Source of the DNA: CBDUQN01 sp965369375
GTDB taxonomy: Bacteria > Krumholzibacteriota > Krumholzibacteriia > Krumholzibacteriales > Krumholzibacteriaceae
Direction of reading: 5' to 3'
Assembly: GCA_965369375.1 (NCBI GenBank)
Contig: CBDUQN010000075.1
Coordinates: 1-15,053 of the forward strand
DNA: 15,053 bases
The position numbers and the translations under genes were made by a program. Below, piece after piece: positions 5,657 through 13,490 of this stretch. The notes under the pieces were generated by a model. It ran no database searches, was not told where the DNA came from, and saw nothing but the letters and a program-made list of their open reading frames with translations. Each line of letters starts with the position of its first letter. Within the stretch, counting starts at the first letter, position 1.

Positions 5657-7881
5657 TCGGCGAAACAATTTCACATTATAAAATCCTCGAAAAACTCGGT
5701 GAGGGTGGGATGGGAGTGGTTTATAAAGCCCAGGACACCAAGCTAGGCCGCCACGTTGCTATTAAGTTTCTCCCGCAGCATCTGATAAGGGACAAAGATG
5801 CCAGGAAACGCTTCGTTCAAGAGGCCAAGGCGGCATCAGCCCTCGACCATCCGAATATCGGCACTATTTATGAGATAGATGAAACCCCGGATGGGCAGAC
5901 CTTTATTGTGATGGCCTTCTACGAAGGCGAGACGCTCGAGGAAAAGCTGGAGCGGGGTGCGATCGACTTTCAAGAGGCTTCGGACATCTTGATTCAAATT
6001 GCCTCCGGATTGGCCGAGGCACATGAGAGGGGAATCGTCCATCGAGATATAAAACCTTCCAATGTTCTCATCACGGAACGTGGCCGAGTGGAGATAATCG
6101 ATTTCGGGTTGGCCAAGCTGACTGCACAGACGAAGATCACGAAAGAGGGCACGACTCTCGGGACGGTTGCGTATATGTCCCCCGAACAGGCGCGGGGAAA
6201 AGAGGTTGATCACCGGACAGATATCTGGTCCCTCGGCGTGCTCCTTCAGGAAACGGTCACCGGCCAAAAGCCGTTCGCTGGCGAGTACGATCAAGCCGTC
6301 ATATACTCGATTCTAAATGAAGAGCCGACGGATATCAGGAAACTTCGCTCCGATGCTCCTTCGGGTATAGAGAAGATTATCAAGAAGGCTCTGGCTAAAA
6401 GCTCGGAGAAACGGTATCAACGGATCAAAGAGATGGCAGCGGACTTGCAGTCGGTCAGAGAAATGTATATGTCAAATACTTCCGTCGAACAACCTTCCAG
6501 GGGGAAGCATTCTATCGCAGTGCTCCCCTTCGTGGATATGAGCCCCAAGAAGGACCAGGAATATTTCTGTGACGGCCTGGCCGAAGAGCTGATCAATGCA
6601 TTGACCCATATCAAGACGCTGCGGGTGGCCGCCAGGACATCGGCCTTTTCATTCAAGGGCGAAAAATACGATGTGCGCGAGATCGGCGACAAACTGAACG
6701 TGGATGCCATACTGGAGGGCAGTATTCGAAAGGCGGGGGAGCGGCTGCGTATCACAGTCCAGCTCGTCAGCGCCGCCGACGGTTATCACATGTGGTCTGA
6801 GAAGTACGATAGAAACATGGAAGACATCTTCGCCATTCAGGATGAGATCTCGCTTGCGATCGTCGACAAGCTGAAAATAGAACTCCTGGGGGATGAGGCG
6901 GCTCTGCTTGTAAAACGCGGCACGGACGACCTGGAGGCGTACGATCTCTATATCAAAGGTCGATTCTTCTGGGAGCAGCGTGGGAAGGGGCTGGAAAAAG
7001 CGATCGAGTATTTCAAACGGGCGCTTGCACGGGACCCGAACTACGCGCAGGCGTACGCTGGGCTCGCGGACTCCTATAATTTGCTCGGATTTTACGGTTT
7101 CATGCCCTCCAGGGAAGCTTTTTCCAGGGCCAGGGAAAACGCACTGAAGGCGATCGAGATCGATGGTACCCTCGCTGAAGCTCACAGCTCCCTGGCATGG
7201 GTCCATCAATTTTGCGATTGGGATTTATCGGCGGCGGAGAATGAATTCAAGCGGGCGATCGAGCTCAATCCGGACTATGTGCCGGCACACAACTGGTATT
7301 CCATAACGCTGCTCCTCGCGGATCGAGGCGATGAGTCCCTGCGTGAGAACGAGCGGGCGATAGAGTTAGCTCCGCTAGCGGTTCATGCCATTATGCAGTA
7401 CGGGTGGAACTTGAGCGGATTGCGTGAATTCGACCGAGCGATAGCACAGTTGAAAAGAGCACTCGAGCTGGATCCAGACTATGCACTCGCGCACTTCCTG
7501 CTCGGGGTCTGTTACTGCCATCAGTCGAGATACGATGACGCCATTGCCGAGAGCCGCAAGGCGGTGGATCTGTCGGGTAACAATCCGTGGATGTTGTCGA
7601 GTCTGGGTTGGGTGTACGGTTTGAGCGGCAGGGCGGCCGAAGCCCGAAACGTGCTTGCAGAGCTCACAGAGAGGTCCAAGCGTGAATATGTACGATCGAT
7701 GTATTTTGTTCTGGTCAGCTTGGGACTCAAAGAATTTGATCAGTCATTCGCATGGCTGGATAAAGCGTATGAAGAACGTGACCAATGGATGATTAACCTG
7801 AAAATCGATCCGGCCTTTGACTCCGTCCGCGCGGATCCACGATTCGGCGCACTGCTCGACAAGATCAAACCGGAACAATGA
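5653..7881 (+). CDS. K3: soluble serine/threonine kinase with FlgO/TolB-like and TPR regions
   Basis: This 742-aa protein has the K1 plan: glycine loop GEGGMG (16-21), K38 in VAIK, HRDIKPSN with D132 and N137, DFG at 150-152, YMSPEQ, then the FlgO/TolB-like segment from residue 287 (SIAVLPFVDMSP) and TPR repeats from about 415. I see no membrane helix, so it is probably cytoplasmic. Its ATG overlaps the K2 stop as ATGA (5653-5656) and a G-run sits just upstream, so translation is probably coupled to K2 and the two form an operon. The FlgO-like region is far closer to K1 than to K2; many stretches such as DQEYFCDG and MEDIFAIQD are shared. The C-terminus ends with a DPRFGALL motif. A kinase pair with one membrane and one soluble member could act as a relay; that is inference. 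Confidence 0.93.
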   Translation: MIGETISHYKILEKLGEGGMGVVYKAQDTKLGRHVAIKFLPQHLIRDKDARKRFVQEAKAASALDHPNIGTIYEIDETPDGQTFIVMAFYEGETLEEKLERGAIDFQEASDILIQIASGLAEAHERGIVHRDIKPSNVLITERGRVEIIDFGLAKLTAQTKITKEGTTLGTVAYMSPEQARGKEVDHRTDIWSLGVLLQETVTGQKPFAGEYDQAVIYSILNEEPTDIRKLRSDAPSGIEKIIKKALAKSSEKRYQRIKEMAADLQSVREMYMSNTSVEQPSRGKHSIAVLPFVDMSPKKDQEYFCDGLAEELINALTHIKTLRVAARTSAFSFKGEKYDVREIGDKLNVDAILEGSIRKAGERLRITVQLVSAADGYHMWSEKYDRNMEDIFAIQDEISLAIVDKLKIELLGDEAALLVKRGTDDLEAYDLYIKGRFFWEQRGKGLEKAIEYFKRALARDPNYAQAYAGLADSYNLLGFYGFMPSREAFSRARENALKAIEIDGTLAEAHSSLAWVHQFCDWDLSAAENEFKRAIELNPDYVPAHNWYSITLLLADRGDESLRENERAIELAPLAVHAIMQYGWNLSGLREFDRAIAQLKRALELDPDYALAHFLLGVCYCHQSRYDDAIAESRKAVDLSGNNPWMLSSLGWVYGLSGRAAEARNVLAELTERSKREYVRSMYFVLVSLGLKEFDQSFAWLDKAYEERDQWMINLKIDPAFDSVRADPRFGALLDKIKPEQ

Positions 7882-7887
7882 TCGAGG

Positions 7888-7906
7888 CAATTCCCGGCGC
7901 CCCACT
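7888..7906 (+). other. possible decayed tRNA 3' end before the P1 upstream module
   Basis: The bases GGCAATTCCCGGCGCCCCA look like the 3' strand of a T stem and acceptor ending in a discriminator A. They stand where the tRNA-Lys 3' end stands in the K1 and K2 modules: a T-run, a TTATT hairpin (7912-7928) and CGGCTTGAC (7934-7942) follow in the same order. This is weak on its own and rests mainly on position. Confidence 0.25.
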
Positions 7907-7942
7907 TTTACTTATTTAATTACAATAACTTAACGGCTTGAC

Positions 7943-8024
7943 CTCCCAATTCCGAAATCTCGAAAATCGAAAGGTAGCATATAGGTAGCAAGGAAAAGCC
8001 GCCTACAAATGCACCATTTGAAAT
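7943..8024 (+). repeat. intergenic repeat, copy A (upstream of P1)
   Basis: 82 bases match 10650-10732 with three substitutions and one single-base insertion. The repeat holds the GTAGCA pair and ends just after CATTTGAAAT. The surrounding 7912-7990 also aligns, more weakly, with the spacer between the tRNA and K1 (CAATAA-TTA-CGGCT-GAC, then TTC-AAAATC-AAA). The P1 and P2 modules are therefore recent copies and the K1/K2 module an older relative. Confidence 0.9.
7974..7990 (+). promoter_or_regulatory. tandem GTARCA direct repeat upstream of P1
   Basis: GTAGCA (7974-7979) and GTAGCA (7985-7990) with the 11-base period. This is the only copy with two perfectly identical half-sites. It lies 78 bases before the predicted -10 hexamer. 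Confidence 0.6.
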
Positions 8025-8059
8025 CCGACTCGAATCACATGGAAATTTTACACTTATTA

Positions 8060-8068
8060 TGCTAAAAT
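8060..8068 (+). promoter_or_regulatory. predicted extended -10 promoter of P1
   Basis: TGCTAAAAT fits TG-N-TANAAT, hexamer 8063-8068. Transcription would start near 8075, giving a leader of about 150 bases. The leader contains ACGGGA (8103-8108) / TCCCGT (8144-8149) followed by a T-run, and CTGTTTCCAAACAG (8166-8179), so a structured leader is possible. The ribosome binding site AGAAGGAGG ends seven bases before the start and is very strong. Confidence 0.45.
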
Positions 8069-8223
8069 AACCGTGTAACTCGTCATACAAGCGGTTATTA
8101 TTACGGGAACAAGCACTCGCATCTCATTTCGGGCAGACACCAATCCCGTTTTTATAGTTAGGTCACTGTTTCCAAACAGCATTACTAACGTATGTATGAG
8201 AGTCTTTAGAAGGAGGTTCTGAT

Positions 8224-10635
8224 ATGAAACGTGGCTTTTTAACTTTGGCGTTCCTATGCATCTGCCCGTTGCTGGTAGTGGCACCACCCCTCCAGGCGCA
8301 GTGGATCGAGGACGGGGTTGGTGTGTGCACGGAGACGAACGTTCAGGACGATCTCGCAATCATAGCGGACGGCGCAGGAGGCGCCTATATCGCATGGGAA
8401 GACCTTCGCAGCGGCGGAGCGAGTGACATCTATATGCAGAGAGTCGATGCGAGGGGGAACCCCTTGTGGACGGCCGGCGGCGTTGCGATATGCACCGCAA
8501 CGGGCTACCAGAACGTGGTCCGGATCGTATCCGACGAATCCGGCGGCGCCATTGTCTCATGGTTGGACAGAAGGGCGGCCAGTAACGATGTGTATGCCCA
8601 AAGGGTCGATGAAAACGGTACCACACTATGGACGGCTGACGGAGTGGCCGTCTGCAACGAAAGCCACGACCAGTACGATCCGGTGATGACGGCCGACGGC
8701 ACCGGAGGAGCCGTCATTGCCTGGCGGGACTATCGCCCGGGAAATATCGACATCTACGCACAGCGGATTGACTCGAACGGAAACGCACTCTGGGCGGCGA
8801 ACGGGGTTACCGTCTGTACCGATCCCACCACCCAGGATTATATGCAGATCACCTCGAGCGGTCCGGGAGAGGCGATCGTCGTCTGGGCGGATGCTCGGGG
8901 TGGAGATTTCGACATCTATGTGCAGCGACTCTACAGCACCGGCGCAACAGCATGGACCTATAACGGCTATCCTGTCTGTACCGCCTCCGCCCACCAGTTG
9001 CTGCCGCAAATCGTTCCCGATCCGAGTTTCGGCGCAATCGTCGTCTGGCAGGACGCGCGAGGAGCGAGCACCGATATCTACGCCCAGCGCGTTTCGATAG
9101 CGGGTTACGCCACGTGGACGGCCGACGGCGTGGCGATCTGCACCGCAACGGACAATCAATACGATCCCATGCTCACTGCGGACGGTGGGGGAGGCGCCTT
9201 TATTACATGGGAAGACAATCGAAGCGGCACCGATTGGGATGTCTACGCCGCGCATATCGACATAGGCGGGACCCTTCACTGGACCGCCAACGGCATTGTT
9301 GTGAGCGCCGCCTACTACAATCAGGACGATCCGAAAATCACCTTCGACGGTGACGGCGGGTGTGTCATCACCTGGGAAGACGCACGCCGCGGCACGAATG
9401 ACGTTTTCGCACAGCGTCTCGACGGTGACGGCAACGCTCATTGGACCGCCAACGGTGCCCCCGTGTGCCTAGCCGCGTATACTCAGTATACGCCGCAAAT
9501 CGCGTCGGACGGCGTGGGCGGTGCAATGATCGCGTGGGAGGATACGCGCGTCGCCGGTGACTATAACATCTACGCCCAGAGGATAGAGCGCAACGGCTAC
9601 TGGGGTTACCCCGCGCCGTCGATCACCGGGACACGCGACGTGCCCGGCGACGAGGGAGGATTCGTCAATGTCGCCTGGGACGCAAGCCGGCTCGATCCAT
9701 GGCCGGAAGAACTGATCTACTACTATACGGTGTGGCGCGCCATAGACGAATCCGAAGCGCTTGCCCTCACTCGCGGCGGCGCATCAATGATACGGGACTA
9801 CGCTCCCGGCCTTCCCCGGGAATCGGTCCGCATGGAGCGATTGGGTTCGGAAACGTATTACTGGAAAATGATATCGACACTCTACGCTCACGGTTTGGGG
9901 GCCTATTCCGAAATCGTTCCGACGGTGTTCGACTCGACTGCCGTATGCGCCGAGTATCATTACTTCCAAGTGATCGCTCATACGAGCGATTGGTCCAAAG
10001 AATGGATATCCGCTCCCGACAGCGGCTACTCGGTCGACAATCTGGTCCCTTGCCCGCCCATCTGCCTCGCCGGCGAGCAGAGCTATAACCCGGAGGGGCT
10101 CGAGCTCACCTGGACGCCGAACGAGGAGCTCGATCTCGATTTCTATACCATCTACCGGGCAACCGATCCCGGCTTCACACCCGGTCCGGACAATCTCCTG
10201 GCCTCGCAGTGCGACACCCTCTACTTCGACGGTGAATGGACCTGGGATGGGGGGTACTGCTACAAGGTGGCCGCGGTCGACATACACGGTAATGAGAGTG
10301 AATATACATTGCTCTGCTCCGAGAACATAACGGGAGACGAGACACCGGTGAAGCCTCCGGTGACCTATCTCGAGCAGAACTATCCGAATCCGTTCAATCC
10401 GTCGACTTCGATCGCATTCGGCCTGAACGGGCCGGGGCAGGTGAGCCTACGGATCTACGACGCAACGGGGCGGCTGGTGCGGACACTGGTCGAAGAGAGC
10501 CGCGAGGCGGGTGTCTATCACGAGATATGGGATGGCCGTGACAACGGCAGGCGAGCGATCGCCAGTGGCATCTACTTCTACCGCCTCATCACCGGTGATT
10601 TCGTGCAAACGAAGAAGATGCTGTTGCTGCGTTAG
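8224..10635 (+). CDS. P1: exported eight-bladed propeller protein with T9SS type A sorting domain
   Basis: An 803-aa protein. Residues 1-25 are a signal peptide (KR, a hydrophobic core, cleavage likely after LQA). Residues about 27-457 hold eight repeats of about 54 residues with the pattern W--DGV-VC----Q, DG-GGA-I-W-D-R, D-IYAQR-D--G. The run starts and ends mid-repeat, as in a propeller closed by its own ends. Seven of the eight repeats carry a cysteine at the same place (the seventh has serine). Two fibronectin-like regions follow (about 460-600 and 605-705, the second with ELTWTPNEELDLDFY). The C-terminus has NYPNPFNPS at 719 and ends GIYFYRL...KKMLLLR, the FlgD-like T9SS type A signal. 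It should be exported by Sec and T9SS to the surface or medium. A strong GGAGG site fixes the start. Its ligand or enzyme activity is unknown. It is a paralog of P2. Confidence 0.9.
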   Translation: MKRGFLTLAFLCICPLLVVAPPLQAQWIEDGVGVCTETNVQDDLAIIADGAGGAYIAWEDLRSGGASDIYMQRVDARGNPLWTAGGVAICTATGYQNVVRIVSDESGGAIVSWLDRRAASNDVYAQRVDENGTTLWTADGVAVCNESHDQYDPVMTADGTGGAVIAWRDYRPGNIDIYAQRIDSNGNALWAANGVTVCTDPTTQDYMQITSSGPGEAIVVWADARGGDFDIYVQRLYSTGATAWTYNGYPVCTASAHQLLPQIVPDPSFGAIVVWQDARGASTDIYAQRVSIAGYATWTADGVAICTATDNQYDPMLTADGGGGAFITWEDNRSGTDWDVYAAHIDIGGTLHWTANGIVVSAAYYNQDDPKITFDGDGGCVITWEDARRGTNDVFAQRLDGDGNAHWTANGAPVCLAAYTQYTPQIASDGVGGAMIAWEDTRVAGDYNIYAQRIERNGYWGYPAPSITGTRDVPGDEGGFVNVAWDASRLDPWPEELIYYYTVWRAIDESEALALTRGGASMIRDYAPGLPRESVRMERLGSETYYWKMISTLYAHGLGAYSEIVPTVFDSTAVCAEYHYFQVIAHTSDWSKEWISAPDSGYSVDNLVPCPPICLAGEQSYNPEGLELTWTPNEELDLDFYTIYRATDPGFTPGPDNLLASQCDTLYFDGEWTWDGGYCYKVAAVDIHGNESEYTLLCSENITGDETPVKPPVTYLEQNYPNPFNPSTSIAFGLNGPGQVSLRIYDATGRLVRTLVEESREAGVYHEIWDGRDNGRRAIASGIYFYRLITGDFVQTKKMLLLR

Positions 10636-10636
10636 T

Positions 10637-10646
10637 ACGTTAACGT
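10637..10646 (+). other. palindrome after the P1 stop codon
   Basis: ACGTTAACGT is a perfect 10-base palindrome starting two bases after the P1 TAG. It sits where TTAACGG stands in the P1 upstream module, so it is probably part of the repeated module rather than a terminator. Confidence 0.35.
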
Positions 10647-10649
10647 TAG

Positions 10650-10732
10650 CTCCCAAATTCCGAAATCTCTAAAATCGAAAGGTAACATATAGGTAGCAAG
10701 GAAAAGCCGCCTACAAATGCGCCATTTGAAAT
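10650..10732 (+). repeat. intergenic repeat, copy B (upstream of P2)
   Basis: 83 bases, 79 of them identical to copy A at 7943-8024. The module starts almost directly after the P1 stop codon. It may have been duplicated together with the propeller gene, since P1 and P2 are paralogs, but it is better conserved than the genes themselves look. Confidence 0.9.
10682..10698 (+). promoter_or_regulatory. tandem GTARCA direct repeat upstream of P2
   Basis: GTAACA (10682-10687) and GTAGCA (10693-10698) with the 11-base period, 68 bases before the predicted -10 hexamer. The first half-site has the same A as in the K1 and K2 copies. Confidence 0.6.
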
Positions 10733-10757
10733 TCCAGGTGAAATCTCACCGGATGTA

Positions 10758-10766
10758 TGGTACAAT
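10758..10766 (+). promoter_or_regulatory. predicted extended -10 promoter of P2
   Basis: TGGTACAAT is close to the TG-N-TATAAT consensus, hexamer 10761-10766. Transcription would start near 10773, with a leader of about 88 bases. The leader contains the inverted repeat GGAATTT-AA-AAATTCC (10814-10829), a possible operator or leader hairpin. GGGAGG (10848-10853) lies seven bases before the ATG. Confidence 0.5.
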
Positions 10767-10860
10767 CACGCCTGACAGAACCCTTTATATCATTTATCGG
10801 TCTAGGGCGGCTCGGAATTTAAAAATTCCTTCAATTTCTTAAGAGCAGGGAGGTAGCATC

Positions 10861-13284
10861 ATGAAGTCTTTGCTTAGATTCGTCACGTGTCTTTGCATGC
10901 TGCAGCTTTTCGCCGGAGTGCCGCAACTGCAGGCGGAGTGGGTGGAAGACGGTACCGGTATCTGCAGAGAAATCGATTATCAGACTGGCTGCAGGATCGT
11001 ATCCGACGGCTCGGGTGGAGCCATCATTGTCTGGCGGGACTATCGGGAAGACTCAAACTATAAGGTATACGCTCAAAGGGTCGACGCACTCGGCAACCCT
11101 CAATGGGCAACGGACGGCATACTCGTCTGCTCGGCTCTTTACAGCCAAACCGATCCGGAGATCGTCACGGATGGTTCGGGCGGCGCGATCATCACCTGGC
11201 AGGACTATCGGAGCGCAGCGAGTTACGATATATATGCTCAAAGGATCGATGCAAATGGCAACCTTCTTTGGACCGCAAGCGGCATCGCCATCTGCACGGC
11301 CGGCTATAATCAGGACAACCATAAGACCATGCCCGACGGCTCGGGCGGCGCGATCATCACCTGGCGTGATATACGCAACGGCTTCGACTATAACATATAC
11401 GCTCAAAGAGTCGATGCGAGCGGTTCGGTTCAGTGGACAGCGGACGGCGTTGCTATCTGTACGGCTGCCAACAGCCAGCAATACCCGGTACCTACATCCA
11501 ACGGCTTGGGCGGTGCTATCATCACCTGGCAGGACAGCCGCGTGACGGGATCCGACATTTACGCGCAGAGGATCGATGCGAGCGGCGTTACCCAGTGGAC
11601 GGCTGACGGTGTCGCCATCTGCACGGCTACTAATTCCCAATACTACCCGCAGATAGTTTCCACCTCCTCGGGCGGTGCGATCATCGCATGGGATGACTAC
11701 CGTTCAGCGACTGGCGACATCTACGCCCAGAAGATCAACGCTGCCGGAGTCGTTCAATGGTCGGCAAACGGTATTTCTGTCTGCGCAATTGCCGAAGATC
11801 AGGGTACGCCGCGGCTCGTTCCGGTCAGCACGGGCGGCGCGATCATCGCTTGGAGCGACCGCCGCAGCGCTTCCTACTTCGATGTCTACGCCCAGAGATT
11901 GGACACATATGGTAACCACCAATGGATCGCAAACGGCATCGCAATCTGCACGGCGAATCAGCACCAGTATCTCCTGAAAGTCGTCTCGGCCGGCGATGAT
12001 AAAGCTATCTTCATCTGGAAGGATTACCGTTCCGCGTCGAGCTATGATCTCTATGCCCAGAAGGCCGATCTCTATGGTACCGTCCAATGGACAGCCGATG
12101 GTGTCGCAGTCACGATGGCAAACGACGATCAGGTCGCGGCGACGGCGGTCCCCGACGGCGCCGGCGGCGCCATCATCGCGTGGGATGATGAACGAGTGGG
12201 TGCATACTACGATATCTTCGCCCAGAGGATCGACGCGAACGGCAACTGGGGGTTTCCGGACCCCGTCATCCGATCGGTACGCGACGTCCCGCAGGATCAG
12301 GGGGGATACGTCAATATCGCCTGGGACGCAAGCCAGCATGATCAGCTGGGCCAGATAACGGAGTACTCGATCTGGAGAGCGCTCGACATCTCACAAGCAG
12401 CGATGATGATGGACGGGCCGGTGCATTTCCTGACGAATGCGTCCGAAATCCCCGAGGAAATAGCCGGTCCTGTTCTGAGAATGGAGTTCCTCGGCGGCCA
12501 GCAGTTTTACTGGGAGCTTGTCGATGTTCACACGGCTTACTATATCGATACCTATTCGAAGATCGTGCAGACCGCGTTCGATTCGACGGCCACGTCCAAC
12601 GAGTATCATTACTTTCAGATCATCGCGCACACGGCCGTGCCCACGACCTTCTGGGCTTCAGAGCCCGACAGCGGCTACTCGGTCGACAACCTCGCACCCT
12701 GTCCGCCGCTCGCTCTTGTCGGCGAACAGAGTTTCGTGCCCGAGGGACTCACACTGACCTGGGCGCCGAATTCCGAGGTCGACCTGGATCACTACCGTGT
12801 CTATCGTGGCGCGAGCGAGGGATTCGTGCCGGGGCCGGGGAACGTGCTCGGCGCGCCGTGCGACACGACGACCTTCGACGGCGGGTGGACCTGGGACAGC
12901 GGCTACTGGTATAAAGTGTCTGCGGTCGATATTCACGGTAATGAGAGTCCCTTCGCCGTGCTGGGTCCCGACGGCGTGACGGGCGAAGACGATCCTGATA
13001 TGCCGCAGGTGAACTTTCTCGCGCAAAACTACCCGAACCCGTTCAATCCCGTAACAATGATCCGGTTCGGGCTCGAGAGGCCGGTACACGTAATAATCAC
13101 GATTTACGATGCGGCTGGGCGCCTCGTGAGAACACTGCTCGACGAACACCGCGGCGCCGGCCCGCACGCAGTCGCATGGAACGGTACCGACGCGTTCGGG
13201 CGCGCGGTGGCGAGCGGTGTCTATTTCTATTCGCTCGAAGCGGACACGTTCAAAGAGACGAAAAAGATGGTGTTACTCCGGTAG
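10861..13284 (+). CDS. P2: exported eight-bladed propeller protein with T9SS type A sorting domain
   Basis: An 807-aa paralog of P1 with the same plan. The signal peptide covers residues 1-25 (cleavage likely after LQA). Eight repeats of about 54 residues (about 27-460) are more regular than in P1, with GGAIITW-D-R, DIYAQRID and DGVAICTA recurring. Seven of eight repeats have the cysteine; the last has threonine. Two fibronectin-like regions follow, the second with LTLTWAPNSEVDLDHY, then NYPNPFNPV at 723 and a final GVYFYSL...KKMVLLR, the type A T9SS signal. GGGAGG seven bases upstream supports the start. It has its own promoter and module, so P1 and P2 may be separate transcripts. After the stop, GGGCGGCAG (13313-13321) can pair with CTGCCGTCCC (13357-13366), a long imperfect stem that may help end transcription. 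The role is unknown; surface binding or adhesion is plausible. Confidence 0.9.
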   Translation: MKSLLRFVTCLCMLQLFAGVPQLQAEWVEDGTGICREIDYQTGCRIVSDGSGGAIIVWRDYREDSNYKVYAQRVDALGNPQWATDGILVCSALYSQTDPEIVTDGSGGAIITWQDYRSAASYDIYAQRIDANGNLLWTASGIAICTAGYNQDNHKTMPDGSGGAIITWRDIRNGFDYNIYAQRVDASGSVQWTADGVAICTAANSQQYPVPTSNGLGGAIITWQDSRVTGSDIYAQRIDASGVTQWTADGVAICTATNSQYYPQIVSTSSGGAIIAWDDYRSATGDIYAQKINAAGVVQWSANGISVCAIAEDQGTPRLVPVSTGGAIIAWSDRRSASYFDVYAQRLDTYGNHQWIANGIAICTANQHQYLLKVVSAGDDKAIFIWKDYRSASSYDLYAQKADLYGTVQWTADGVAVTMANDDQVAATAVPDGAGGAIIAWDDERVGAYYDIFAQRIDANGNWGFPDPVIRSVRDVPQDQGGYVNIAWDASQHDQLGQITEYSIWRALDISQAAMMMDGPVHFLTNASEIPEEIAGPVLRMEFLGGQQFYWELVDVHTAYYIDTYSKIVQTAFDSTATSNEYHYFQIIAHTAVPTTFWASEPDSGYSVDNLAPCPPLALVGEQSFVPEGLTLTWAPNSEVDLDHYRVYRGASEGFVPGPGNVLGAPCDTTTFDGGWTWDSGYWYKVSAVDIHGNESPFAVLGPDGVTGEDDPDMPQVNFLAQNYPNPFNPVTMIRFGLERPVHVIITIYDAAGRLVRTLLDEHRGAGPHAVAWNGTDAFGRAVASGVYFYSLEADTFKETKKMVLLR

Positions 13285-13346
13285 ATTTCTTTTGGTGAAT
13301 AGAGTATGTAAAGGGCGGCAGTTTCACATAGCACAATTGCTGTTTT

Positions 13347-13415
13347 GTCAGTCTGTCTGCCGTCCCAAAGGCATCTTAATCGGCAGGTTCTCAGGTTCGA
13401 TTCCCTGTCGGCGCA
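13347..13415 (+). pseudogene. decayed tRNA-Lys 3' half with flanking homology to the 2699-2766 region
   Basis: From about 13373 the bases TCTTAATC, AGGTT, GGTTCGATTCCCTG and CGGCGCA follow the tRNA-Lys 3' half, still with CTT in the anticodon position, but with several changes and one extra base. The T stem no longer pairs properly and there is no 5' half. The 35 bases ending at 13381 align without gaps to 2699-2733 (27 of 35 identical), so the similarity continues outside the tRNA part. A T-run and a hairpin (TTATTAC 13419-13425 with GTGATAA 13441-13447) follow as in the other copies. It probably marks an old right-hand boundary of inserted DNA. Confidence 0.75.
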
Positions 13416-13490
13416 TTTTTATTACTATTCATCTATATGCGTGATAACCTGCCTGGTAATCTAAATCAAAACCAACAGTGGGAGTATTAT

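Noticed and set aside
8103..8153. ACGGGA/TCCCGT followed by a T-run as a terminator or attenuator
   Set aside because: Only six base pairs with a loop of about 35 bases; too weak to call as a terminator.
8626..9441. 271-codon open frame on the minus strand
   Set aside because: It is antisense to the propeller repeats of P1; its own internal repetition merely mirrors those repeats.
8300..9600. Regularly spaced DNA repeats, considered as a CRISPR array
   Set aside because: The units are about 160 bases, imperfect, and encode protein repeats in frame; there is no short palindromic repeat or cas gene.
13437..13490. Longer start for the DUF3024 gene
   Set aside because: The ATG at 13491 has a well-placed GGGAG and fits the usual family N-terminus; 13437 lies next to the post-tRNA hairpin.
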